Source: Akkermansia sp.
GTDB lineage: Bacteria > Verrucomicrobiota > Verrucomicrobiia > Verrucomicrobiales > Akkermansiaceae
NCBI GenBank assembly: GCA_030535875.1
Contig: JAUNRC010000010.1
Location: 1-57,033 of the forward strand
Reading direction: 5' to 3'
DNA: 57,033 nt
The notes beneath the pieces were generated by a model. That model did no database searches. It saw nothing but the letters and a program-made list of their open reading frames with translations, and had not been told where the DNA came from. Made by a program: the position numbers and the translations under genes. Below, piece by piece: positions 1 to 7,567 of this stretch; position 1 is the stretch's first letter, and each line of letters starts with the position of its first letter.

Positions 1-71
1 CGAAACAGCGGAAAGTCAATAAGAAATCCCGACATCGAAATGCGTTTGCCCTGCCTAAACTCAAAAGCAAC
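1..71. other. Left edge, unassigned
   Basis: No gene can be assigned to these bases. One forward frame is open from the edge to a TGA at 73-75 and another stays open past the promoter of the next gene, so the tail of an upstream gene is possible. Neither translation is recognisable. Confidence 0.3.
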
Positions 72-100
72 TTGACATCATCGCTTAAGCCCATTACTAT
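72..100 (+). promoter_or_regulatory. Promoter of the secreted-protein gene at 112
   Basis: TTGACA (72-77), 17-bp spacer, TACTAT (95-100). This is a strong sigma70-type match. The start codon at 112 lies 11 bases after the -10, so the mRNA leader would be only about 5 nt. Confidence 0.7.
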
Positions 101-111
101 AAGGATTGAAT

Positions 112-1161
112 ATGAAATATCCACTCTCCGCTCTGCTGATACTGATATCCTTCGCCGTGGCACAGGAGGAAATAGACTTTGACAAAATTGATCCGGGCAC
201 TCATTCGGACGTTCCGTACATCCGACAGGAAGCGCCAATGGACACGTCGCGTCTTTCGGCGTACTTGCAGGAGCGGCTTCGCATATTATCAGCCGTGCAG
301 GATTGCTCCGGCGCAGGAAAAGCAGTCGAGCAGCTACAGGCGCTCAAACCCTCATCCCTGCCCCCTGCGAGTGCTGATTGCCCTCCGGTTAATGTGTTGC
401 AGATAGGGATTGCCGCTGAGAACAACCGATTGAGAGATGCTTTTTTCTATGGTGAGCCCAAACTGGCAGTGTTACTGAATTTCAGCCCCGAAGATGCCAT
501 TCTTCCATCCCCTCTTACGGAAGAAGATGTTGCTCAGATAAAGGCGGAAATCACAAAAAACTTTGCTCTGCTCCCCGTTGAACTGAGAGCAAAAGTTGAT
601 GGAGGTCCCGGTCTGACAAAGGAGAGCGCGTGGATAATGAAAGAAACGAACTATCAGGAATGTCATCTGGCCACTAACGATATTGCCGTAAACGTTTTCG
701 ATGATTGGAAAATTTTCTCAACAAAAAATGAAATCGATGGCTCACGTCGATATTTGGTATATTCTGTCACCCTGCAGAAAGCAGACAAAACATTTCAGGT
801 GGAACAATGGTTTGATATCACAGCGTCCCGCAGAGTTTATACGTCGGAAGAACAACAGAAGGCCATGCAACAGATAGTAACCAATCTCTCTGAAATGCAA
901 AGGCTCATGATTGCTGTTGCCGACCGGAAATCCGCAGATGAAGCAGCCGTTCACATGACGAAACTCATCAAGGAAATAAGCCCCTTGCATGAAATTGCTC
1001 AAACTAAGCAGACGGAAACCCGCCTGATGAACAACCTTACCCCGTCTTTCGACTATGATGGATTCCGCAAAGCCATTCGTCGCCATCATGAGAACGATTA
1101 CTATGGTTCAGAAGCGCTGCGAAACTTTATCAAAATGTTGCACGGACCTCAGAACGAATAA
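112..1161 (+). CDS. Secreted protein of unknown function
   Basis: A 349-residue protein that I do not recognise. It begins with a clear Sec signal peptide: lysine, a hydrophobic core, and a likely cleavage after AVA near residue 18. The rest is hydrophilic with many charged residues and no membrane segment, so a periplasmic or exported location is inferred. An in-frame TTG lies 6 bases upstream, but the ATG at 112 has AAGGA at 101-105 and sits just behind a good promoter, so I chose it. It stands alone, with a weak GGAG/CTCC hairpin (1166-1177) after the stop. Confidence 0.75.
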   Translation: MKYPLSALLILISFAVAQEEIDFDKIDPGTHSDVPYIRQEAPMDTSRLSAYLQERLRILSAVQDCSGAGKAVEQLQALKPSSLPPASADCPPVNVLQIGIAAENNRLRDAFFYGEPKLAVLLNFSPEDAILPSPLTEEDVAQIKAEITKNFALLPVELRAKVDGGPGLTKESAWIMKETNYQECHLATNDIAVNVFDDWKIFSTKNEIDGSRRYLVYSVTLQKADKTFQVEQWFDITASRRVYTSEEQQKAMQQIVTNLSEMQRLMIAVADRKSADEAAVHMTKLIKEISPLHEIAQTKQTETRLMNNLTPSFDYDGFRKAIRRHHENDYYGSEALRNFIKMLHGPQNE

Positions 1162-1178
1162 CGGATGGAGCTAACTCC

Positions 1179-1207
1179 TTGCTGAATAAGTGCGGATATG
1201 CCAAAAT
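1179..1207 (+). promoter_or_regulatory. Promoter of the gcvT-like gene
   Basis: TTGCTG (1179-1184), 17-bp spacer, CAAAAT (1202-1207). The ATG at 1217 follows after 9 bases, implying a leader of 0-3 nt. The GTG at 1190 falls inside the spacer and is therefore unlikely to be the start. Confidence 0.5.
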
Positions 1208-1216
1208 GGCGAGGTT

Positions 1217-2272
1217 ATGAAAGAAACCCCGCTGACCTCTGTGCATCGCCGATTGGGAGCAGATATGGGCTCCGAAGCCGGATGGGTGTTGCCGCGACAG
1301 TACCGCAACCTCATCGATGAACATTCCGCTGCCCGCTCAGCCTGCGGCATGTTTGATATTTCTCCTCTCGGCAAGTTCCGATTACAGGGAAACGGAGCTG
1401 CCCAGAGCCTCGATTCTCTGCTCAGCAATGATATTACAGACTGTTGCGACGGACATCTGCAACAAACACTTCTGCTCCGCCCAGACGGAGTGATATTGGA
1501 TAATATTACACTTTGCCGCGAAAGTGCCGGGCGTTTCTTGCTCATAGGTTCGGCTTCTCAGGCTGACGTAACATACAACAAATTGTACAAACTTTTCCAT
1601 GGACAATCTCTTGAAGTTGTTAATCTAACGGACGATTATTGTGCTATCGCCTTTTGCGGGCCTGAGAGTGAAAAAGTATTTCAGCAGGTGCAGCAACTCC
1701 CGGATTTCCCGCATCCCGGTGAGTTCAGAATCTTTCGTCACGGAGGACAGCGCTGCTTCCTCACCCATGCAGGACTTGTGGCTGCGGACAGCTTTGAATT
1801 ATTCTGTCCCGCGTCACACGGGATTGATTGGTTTGAACAATTGATGTCCAAGGGAGCTATTCCCTGCGGGTTACGAACTCGCGAATATTTGCGAATTCAA
1901 CGTGGCCGCTACGACATTACTCGTGACAGCTTAGGCCTTACCCCTAAACATGTCGGACTTGAAAAGTTCTGTTCTGTGCGTAAAGAATACGAGGGCGCTC
2001 AAATCATGCAGCAATCAACCTCACCCGACGGTCGCCTTATTACCCTGAAATGTTCCGAGGCCTGTCCCGAAATTCGTATCGGCAGCGAAGTGCAAAATCA
2101 AGAGGGGCAAAAGGTCGGCACTATTACTGTTAGTGCTGAATCTCCAAGCGATAACAAAGGAGTGGCCCTCGCTTATGTTACTCACCCCCACACTCGTCCC
2201 GGCACTCATTTGCACATTATTTCCAATGGTCATGCTATTCCGGCCATGGTGGCGGATACGACAGAAAGCTGA
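1217..2272 (+). CDS. GcvT-family aminomethyltransferase-like protein
   Basis: A 351-residue protein of the glycine-cleavage T-protein family, folate-binding proteins that in the classical case transfer a one-carbon unit to tetrahydrofolate. The N-terminal third carries family hallmarks (SVHRRLGADMGSEAGW, then CGMFDISPLGKF). The C-terminal part (KGVALAYV and following) matches the GcvT C-terminal barrel. The middle is divergent: where GcvT usually has a conserved glycine/tyrosine-rich segment after the LR-x-E stretch, this has RGRYDITRDSLGLTPKHVGL. The YgfZ cysteine motif is absent. No gcvH or gcvP lies nearby, so its exact substrate is open. A GTG at 1190 would add 9 residues, but it falls inside the promoter. 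Confidence 0.75.
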   Translation: MKETPLTSVHRRLGADMGSEAGWVLPRQYRNLIDEHSAARSACGMFDISPLGKFRLQGNGAAQSLDSLLSNDITDCCDGHLQQTLLLRPDGVILDNITLCRESAGRFLLIGSASQADVTYNKLYKLFHGQSLEVVNLTDDYCAIAFCGPESEKVFQQVQQLPDFPHPGEFRIFRHGGQRCFLTHAGLVAADSFELFCPASHGIDWFEQLMSKGAIPCGLRTREYLRIQRGRYDITRDSLGLTPKHVGLEKFCSVRKEYEGAQIMQQSTSPDGRLITLKCSEACPEIRIGSEVQNQEGQKVGTITVSAESPSDNKGVALAYVTHPHTRPGTHLHIISNGHAIPAMVADTTES

Positions 2273-2284
2273 TACACAGGACGC

Positions 2285-2313
2285 TTGACGGCAATTCTGC
2301 AAGAAGATATAAT
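2285..2313 (+). promoter_or_regulatory. Promoter of the oppD-like gene
   Basis: TTGACG (2285-2290), 17-bp spacer, TATAAT (2308-2313). The ATG at 2332 is 18 bases downstream, so the predicted leader is about 11-12 nt. Confidence 0.65.
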
Positions 2314-2331
2314 GCCGTCTAGCTGACCGAG

Positions 2332-3318
2332 ATGAACAAGCAACCGATACTGAGTGTAAAAAATCTGAGTGTAGAGTTCCGCACGCGAGCGGGAGTGAAC
2401 TATGCTGTCAGTGATGTCAGCTTTGATTTGCACCGTGGCGAGACGCTCGGCATTGTCGGTGAAAGCGGCTCCGGCAAATCCGTAACCTGTTCTGCGCTCA
2501 TGGGGCTTTTGCCGCGTCCGCCGGCTTATATCAGTCCTTCTTCTTCGGCCCGTTTTGATGGTAAAGACCTCTTATCTATGCCTGAAAAAGAGCTTTCATC
2601 ACTGCGTGGTAACAGAATATCCATGATTTTTCAGGACCCGATGACCAGTCTGAATCCCTGCATGACCATCGGTGATCAAGTGGCAGAGCCTCTCATCATT
2701 CACCGAGGGTTAAGCAGAAAAGAAGCTCACCAACTGGCAATCGAAGAACTGACCCGTACCGGAATACCTTACGCAGAAAAACGGGCAAAATCATATCCAC
2801 ATGAGTTTTCCGGCGGTATGCGGCAGCGCGTCATGATTGCCATGGCTCTCATCACCAGACCTCAATTTCTGATTGCAGATGAGCCAACTACAGCTCTGGA
2901 TGTAACTGTGCAAAAGCAGGTCCTGGACCTGCTGAAAGAGCGACAACAGGAACTCGGAACCGCCATTATTCTCATCACGCATGACCTCGGTGTTGTTCGC
3001 CGGTACGCTCATCGCATTCAGGTTATGTATGCCGGCAGCACGGTAGAAAGTGCCCCTACGTCAGAGCTTCTTTCCCACCCCCTGCACGCCTACACACGGT
3101 CCCTCATGGCCTCCATTCCCGGCACCCATTCCAAAGGCAGCAGATTGCAATCCATCCCCGGGCTTCCGCCCACACTCAGAAGTCCGGTTAAAGGCTGTTC
3201 TTTCATGCCTCGCAACATCATCGGCAAGCCTGAATTATGCCTGACGGACAAAGTCCCGGAGATGAAAGAAGTGACCCCCGGACATTTCGTTCGTAATTGC
3301 CCGGGTTGTCTCGCCTGA
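2332..3318 (+). CDS. Oligopeptide/dipeptide ABC transporter ATPase, OppD/DppD type
   Basis: A 328-residue ABC ATPase that energises peptide uptake at the inner face of the membrane. Walker A is GESGSGKS, the Q-loop is [10 protein letters not shown], the signature is EFSGGMRQR, and Walker B is [11 protein letters not shown] followed by the H-loop ITHD. A C-terminal extension with SFMPRN and two downstream cysteines corresponds to the oligopeptide-specific OppD/F tail, although the usual PRC is PRN here. No permease or binding-protein gene is adjacent. The only opp permeases in the window are 48 kb away (52664-54544) and lack an ATPase, so they may be partners; that is inference. Confidence 0.9.
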   Translation: MNKQPILSVKNLSVEFRTRAGVNYAVSDVSFDLHRGETLGIVGESGSGKSVTCSALMGLLPRPPAYISPSSSARFDGKDLLSMPEKELSSLRGNRISMIFQDPMTSLNPCMTIGDQVAEPLIIHRGLSRKEAHQLAIEELTRTGIPYAEKRAKSYPHEFSGGMRQRVMIAMALITRPQFLIADEPTTALDVTVQKQVLDLLKERQQELGTAIILITHDLGVVRRYAHRIQVMYAGSTVESAPTSELLSHPLHAYTRSLMASIPGTHSKGSRLQSIPGLPPTLRSPVKGCSFMPRNIIGKPELCLTDKVPEMKEVTPGHFVRNCPGCLA

Positions 3319-3349
3319 GATACTCGCTCAAAAACAAAGAGAAATCATA

Positions 3350-3415
3350 CCTGCATACATGAAATTTGCTTGCAGGTAGAGGTAAAGGGTGCTACAATTC
3401 CTGCAAGCATGAAAG
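3350..3415 (+). repeat. CCTGCA repeats around the purE promoter
   Basis: A near-direct repeat of 16 bases occurs at 3350-3365 and 3400-3415 (CCTGCATACATGAAAT and CCTGCAAGCATGAAAG). A perfect 10-base inverted repeat, TGCTTGCAGG (3367-3376) and CCTGCAAGCA (3400-3409), flanks the -10. The second arm ends at the start codon. This layout suggests an operator. Confidence 0.45.
3370..3398 (+). promoter_or_regulatory. Promoter of the purE-pyrRBC cluster
   Basis: TTGCAG (3370-3375), 17-bp spacer, TACAAT (3393-3398). The ATG at 3409 is 10 bases on, leaving a leader of about 4 nt. There is therefore no room for a PyrR-type attenuator ahead of purE. Confidence 0.6.
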
Positions 3416-3816
3416 TTATCACTATTTACGGCAGCAAGAGCGACCTCCCCTTCATGGAGCCCGCACGTGAATACTTCGCGGAGAATAACGTGGAGCACGA
3501 AGAAGTCATCTATTCGGCCCATCGGGATTTACCTGCTCTTATCGAGTATCTTAAGGGACTTGAAGCCGATGGCACCAAAGCTGTATTGCTTTGCGTAGCC
3601 GGTCTTTCCGCAGCACTACCCGGCGTTGTGGTTATGAATACGGAGTTGCCTGTTATCGGTGTACCTGTTCCCTGCGGACCGCTCAACGGAGTGGATGCCC
3701 TGCTTGCTATATCTCAGCTTCCCGGTGGGGTTCCGGCCACAACAGTAGGCCTGCACAAGAAAACCCCGATAAATGCTGCCATGGCAGCTCATCGCATCAT
3801 CAAACTCGCCGACTAA
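3409..3816 (+). CDS. purE: PurE-family N5-CAIR mutase / AIR carboxylase
   Basis: A 135-residue PurE-fold protein for the carboxylation step of de novo purine synthesis. GSKSD at residues 8-12 and SAHR at 36-39, with the catalytic histidine, are the family nucleotide-binding and active-site motifs. The usual class I AAHLPG segment is AGLSAALPGV here (64-73), lacking its histidine and closer in style to the AGxSN segment of class II AIR carboxylases. Which reaction it catalyses (N5-CAIR mutase or direct AIR carboxylation) is therefore uncertain. No purK is in the window. A TTG at 3370 would add 13 residues but is the promoter -35, so the ATG at 3409 is preferred. Confidence 0.8.
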   Translation: MKVITIYGSKSDLPFMEPAREYFAENNVEHEEVIYSAHRDLPALIEYLKGLEADGTKAVLLCVAGLSAALPGVVVMNTELPVIGVPVPCGPLNGVDALLAISQLPGGVPATTVGLHKKTPINAAMAAHRIIKLAD

Positions 3817-3829
3817 TCATTTTCCTGCC

Positions 3830-4348
3830 ATGCCCACCATTACAGACAGCGAAATAGAGAGGGCATTGGATAACTGGACCCGCCACATTCTGCAGGGGCC
3901 GGCCGGGCAGAGCTGTAATAATTTGGCCATCGTGGGCATTGTCAGCCACGGTGATGTTCTTGCTCAGCGACTTGTGCAGAGATTAAAGAATGCGGGCTGT
4001 CACGCTCACTACGGAGCCATCGACATTACCCTCTATCGTGACGATTTAAGTTTGCGGGGAAATCGCCCGGCGCTCAGGTCGTCCCATCTCCCCTTCTCTA
4101 CGGATGACCTCACATTGATTCTGGTGGATGATGTGCTGAGTACAGGGCGAACCGCCCGTGCCGCGCTGGAGGTGCTGTGGGAATACGGGCGCCCCGCTCG
4201 GGTCGAGCTCCATTGCCTGGCTGACAAAGGCGGTCGTCAACTGCCCATTCAGCCGGATTATGTCGCTTTTAATCTTTCTTCGGAGTGCCCGGCTGATGTG
4301 AGGGTACATTTACTTGATATTGATGGCAAAGAAGATATCACTTACTGA
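3830..4348 (+). CDS. pyrR: PyrR: pyrimidine regulator / uracil phosphoribosyltransferase
   Basis: A 172-residue phosphoribosyltransferase-fold protein. The PRPP loop LILVDDVLSTGRTARAAL is the characteristic PyrR signature. PyrR makes UMP from uracil and PRPP, and in many bacteria also binds pyr mRNA to control attenuation. The reading frame is open further upstream, but the ATG at 3830, just after the purE stop, gives the normal PyrR length. It lies directly ahead of pyrB. I found no antiterminator/terminator pair in front of purE, pyrR or pyrB, so a regulatory role by attenuation is not supported here and it may act mainly as a salvage enzyme. Confidence 0.88.
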   Translation: MPTITDSEIERALDNWTRHILQGPAGQSCNNLAIVGIVSHGDVLAQRLVQRLKNAGCHAHYGAIDITLYRDDLSLRGNRPALRSSHLPFSTDDLTLILVDDVLSTGRTARAALEVLWEYGRPARVELHCLADKGGRQLPIQPDYVAFNLSSECPADVRVHLLDIDGKEDITY

Positions 4349-4374
4349 GTAAACACTGTCTTTCAATCTGTCCC

Positions 4375-5304
4375 ATGAATCCGCGTAAAGATTTGATTAC
4401 CATTGAAGCCTTGAGCGACGAGGATATTCACACCATTCTCGAAAGCACCTCGGCAATGAAAGACATCTTCACGAAGAGCGTGAAGAAAGTGCCGGCTCTC
4501 AAGGGAAAATCAGTTCTCACTCTCTTCTACGAACCCAGCACCCGCACTCGCTCATCCTTTGAAGTTGCCGCTCATCGACTGTCGGCCGATGTCACAACCT
4601 TCACCGTTTCAACTTCATCAGTCGTGAAAGGTGAAAGTGTGCACGACACGATTGACACTCTTATGAGCATGAAGATGGACTACATCATCGTGCGCCATAA
4701 AAACAGCGGCATACCGGCAGTTATCGCGCGCCATTGCAAGGCTGCCGTCATCAATGCCGGAGACGGCGCTCACGCTCACCCCAGTCAGGCTTTCCTCGAC
4801 GCCTTTACCATTAAGGAAAAATACGGTGATGTAGCCGGGCGGCGAGTGGTTATCATCGGTGATATCCTGCACAGTCGTGTAGCACGCTCCACCAGCACCA
4901 TCCTGCGCCGCCTCGGTGCAGAAGTTGCATACATGGGTCCCGGTCCGCTTGTCCCGCCTTCAGCACATACCGGTATTCCCCGCTTCACCAACTGGGAACA
5001 GATTTTCAATTGGCAGCCGGACGTCATCTATCTTCTTCGAGTACAGAATGAGCGAATCGATTCGCCTTTCTTCCCGGCCGCTGATTATCATCAAGCCTTC
5101 GGTGTGACGGAAGAGCGCCTTCGTCGAATAGATGACCTTGATATGAGCATCATGCATCCCGGACCGGTAAACCGAGGTGTAGAAATATGCGACGCTGCCA
5201 TGGAGTACCGCAATTGTCTGATAAACAATCAAGTCGAGAATGGCATTGCCGCACGCATGAGCATTCTTTACCACCTTACCCCTCAAACGCAGAGCAATGA
5301 CTAA
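4375..5304 (+). CDS. pyrB: Aspartate carbamoyltransferase catalytic chain
   Basis: A 309-residue protein that condenses carbamoyl phosphate with aspartate, the committed step of pyrimidine synthesis. The carbamoyl-phosphate loop STRTR is at residues 55-59, in FYEPSTRTRSSFE. HAHPSQAFLDAF and the late HPGPVNRG aspartate-binding segment are intact. Length is normal. No pyrI regulatory chain is present. The gene overlaps the next one by 8 bases, which suggests coupled translation with the PyrC homologue, the arrangement seen where a PyrC-like chain scaffolds PyrB. Confidence 0.95.
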   Translation: MNPRKDLITIEALSDEDIHTILESTSAMKDIFTKSVKKVPALKGKSVLTLFYEPSTRTRSSFEVAAHRLSADVTTFTVSTSSVVKGESVHDTIDTLMSMKMDYIIVRHKNSGIPAVIARHCKAAVINAGDGAHAHPSQAFLDAFTIKEKYGDVAGRRVVIIGDILHSRVARSTSTILRRLGAEVAYMGPGPLVPPSAHTGIPRFTNWEQIFNWQPDVIYLLRVQNERIDSPFFPAADYHQAFGVTEERLRRIDDLDMSIMHPGPVNRGVEICDAAMEYRNCLINNQVENGIAARMSILYHLTPQTQSND

Positions 5305-6595
5305 TACTTACATCACCAACGCTACTTGGGCCCTTACCGGCGAAAAGCTGGATCTGCGTATGGGGCAGAATCTTGATGAAACGCCCTCTGAGTTTCTCAA
5401 TGACATCCCTCTGCCCGGTGTAAGCGCAGTTGCTCCGGCGGGACAAATGTCTATACCTGAAGGAGCGCGCAGAATAGACGCAAGTGGCAAGCTTCTGTTA
5501 CCGGCTCTCTTCGACATGCATGCCACCATCAGTCTGGATGGTCACAGCAAGCGTGAGAGCATTTATCGAGCCGGGCAAGCCGCCAATCAGGGCGGCGTGT
5601 GGGGTATGTTGGTCATGCCGTCAAAAGGCTTCGTTTTTGACAATGCGGCCACGCTCGACAGCTTCAGCGATGCCGTCAGTCATCGTTCCTTTGCAGCCAT
5701 GGTTCCGGCAGGTTGCATCAGTGAAAATATGGAGGGTACTCATCAGGCTCCTTACAATACTTTAGCTGCCCGCGGTGTAAACATTTTGAGTGACGGCGGA
5801 AAAATGCCCTCCGACCTTCTTATGTTATACAGGGCAATGAAGTATGCTGCGGAGATTGGTCAGATTTTTGCCATTCGCGGTGATGTTCCTGCTCTGACAA
5901 ACAAAACGTACGCCCACCCCGGGACAACATCGTATCGCCTCGGACTTCACGGCACGCCGGCATGCGCCGAAGAAATCGGCATCGAAACGCTCATCCGACT
6001 CGCAAAAGATGCCGGAGCTCGTCTTCACATCCAGACCGTCAGCACAGCAGAAGGCGTAGCCATTATCCGCCGCGCCAAAGCTGAAGGAATGAGCAATCTT
6101 ACAGCAGAAGTCGCCCTGCACCACCTTCTGTATACGCATGAGGACATCGGTGATTACAATACCACCTTTAAGACAGTTCCGCCGCTGCGTGACAGGAGCG
6201 ATTGTGAGGCGTTGCTGATTGGCGTAAAAGACGGAACGATTGACTGCATCGTATCCGACCACACCCCATGCCTTCCTTTTGCTAAGAAACAGGATTTCAT
6301 CAGTGCCCCGCAAGGTATGGCTATGCTCGATACTTTCCTTCCGGTACTCTACTCCGAACTTGTGAAAACCGGTAAACTTACATGGAATGAGCTTATCCGG
6401 GCATGCTGTATAACCCCGGCTCAAATCGTAGCACCGAGAGATTCTGAAGATGACAATCCGCTCCTTGCTCCCTTACTTTTGTTCAATCCCGAGGATAAGC
6501 GCACGATAAGTAGTGAACATTTACACTGCGGCACGCTGAACAACCCATTGCTCGGACAAGTTATCAGCGGCTCGGTAACCCTTCCTATCAGTTAA
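5297..6595 (+). CDS. pyrC': Dihydroorotase-like PyrC', probably non-catalytic
   Basis: A 432-residue class I dihydroorotase homologue. The scaffold is clear: the PALFDMH strand, LSDGG, a late TAEVALHHL, VPPLR and SDHTPC. Metal ligands are missing. The first-strand HxH is HAT (residues 75-77), the usual catalytic DDG is DGG, the segment that normally reads CED is RGD, and the ST-preceding histidine is glutamine-threonine (HIQTVST). Enzymes like this (Pseudomonas PyrC') do not hydrolyse dihydroorotate but are needed for assembly of the pyrB product. The 8-base overlap with pyrB fits that role. An active pyrC should exist elsewhere in the genome. Confidence 0.85.
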   Translation: MTNTYITNATWALTGEKLDLRMGQNLDETPSEFLNDIPLPGVSAVAPAGQMSIPEGARRIDASGKLLLPALFDMHATISLDGHSKRESIYRAGQAANQGGVWGMLVMPSKGFVFDNAATLDSFSDAVSHRSFAAMVPAGCISENMEGTHQAPYNTLAARGVNILSDGGKMPSDLLMLYRAMKYAAEIGQIFAIRGDVPALTNKTYAHPGTTSYRLGLHGTPACAEEIGIETLIRLAKDAGARLHIQTVSTAEGVAIIRRAKAEGMSNLTAEVALHHLLYTHEDIGDYNTTFKTVPPLRDRSDCEALLIGVKDGTIDCIVSDHTPCLPFAKKQDFISAPQGMAMLDTFLPVLYSELVKTGKLTWNELIRACCITPAQIVAPRDSEDDNPLLAPLLLFNPEDKRTISSEHLHCGTLNNPLLGQVISGSVTLPIS

Positions 6596-6619
6596 TTATC
6601 AATATTTTTATCTCTTTTC

Positions 6620-7561
6620 ATGGTTATTTACATTGTAAGTGACGGCAAAAAAGGCCATCTCTCTCAGACACGGGGATTGGCGGAAGCTCTTTTAGCACGT
6701 GCCGCCGAAGCGCGTCCGAACATTCAGCACTCTTGCCATGAAGTAAGCATTCTCGGTAAAAGTTGGTTGAGTAAACTGTTTTATAAGGGGAAGGACTTGG
6801 ATTTACCCCGGCCGCACCTTATTCTGTGTGCAGGTCATAGCACGCACTTGGCAGCATTGAGCCTGTCGCGACATTTGCGTTGCCTCTGCATGGTCTGCAT
6901 GCGCCCCAGTTTACCCATCAGTTGTTTTGATCTTTGCATCACTCCTCGTCATGATGTTCCCGAAGGCGGAGTCCCTACTGACAACACCTTCCTCACCAAT
7001 GGTGCCATTAACTGTATTAAGCCGCACCCGGAGATTGAGAAAAAAGAAACACTTATCCTCATCGGCGGACCCAGCAAGGAATTTAAATGGGAAGCAGAGC
7101 ATGTACTCAATCAGCTTACCTCCATTGCCCGCAAGAGTACACACCCAATCGTTCTTACAACCTCACGCCGTACGCCGACGGATTTCGTTCAGGACGTTAC
7201 CGCAGCCTGTCCTAACATTCGCGTAGAACCCGTAGACCAAACCGGTCCCACATGGGTCGCGGACCATCTGGCCTCGGCCTACGAAGTTTGGGTCACGCAA
7301 GACAGCGTGTCGATGGTTTATGAAGCCCTTTCCAGCGGTGCTCCTGTGGGTATTATTGAAATGCTTCGAAAAGGCGACCCACACAAGGACAAACCCTCGC
7401 GTGTTCTCAGAGGACTCAATATGCTCGTTGCAGATGGCGGCGCATGCACCTTTACGGAATGGGCAAAGACCCTCACCTTACCGCAACCGAAATCCATTCT
7501 TGATGAAGCAGGTCGCGCGGCTGACTTCATTCTTGCCAATTATCCTGATTTATTACCCTGA
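6620..7561 (+). CDS. ELM1-family (DUF1022) protein
   Basis: A 313-residue protein of the mitochondrial-fission ELM1-like family. It opens with IVSDGKKGHLSQTRGLAEAL, the family's N-terminal signature, has LILIGGPSKEFKW mid-protein, and VTQDSVSMVYEAL with GAPVGI in the C-terminal half. That layout resembles GT-B nucleotide-sugar enzymes. Bacterial members often sit with envelope polysaccharide genes, and here two glycosyltransferases follow within 10 bases. No signal peptide is evident, so it is probably cytosolic or membrane-associated. The reaction is unknown. Confidence 0.75.
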   Translation: MVIYIVSDGKKGHLSQTRGLAEALLARAAEARPNIQHSCHEVSILGKSWLSKLFYKGKDLDLPRPHLILCAGHSTHLAALSLSRHLRCLCMVCMRPSLPISCFDLCITPRHDVPEGGVPTDNTFLTNGAINCIKPHPEIEKKETLILIGGPSKEFKWEAEHVLNQLTSIARKSTHPIVLTTSRRTPTDFVQDVTAACPNIRVEPVDQTGPTWVADHLASAYEVWVTQDSVSMVYEALSSGAPVGIIEMLRKGDPHKDKPSRVLRGLNMLVADGGACTFTEWAKTLTLPQPKSILDEAGRAADFILANYPDLLP

Positions 7562-7567
7562 TTTAGA

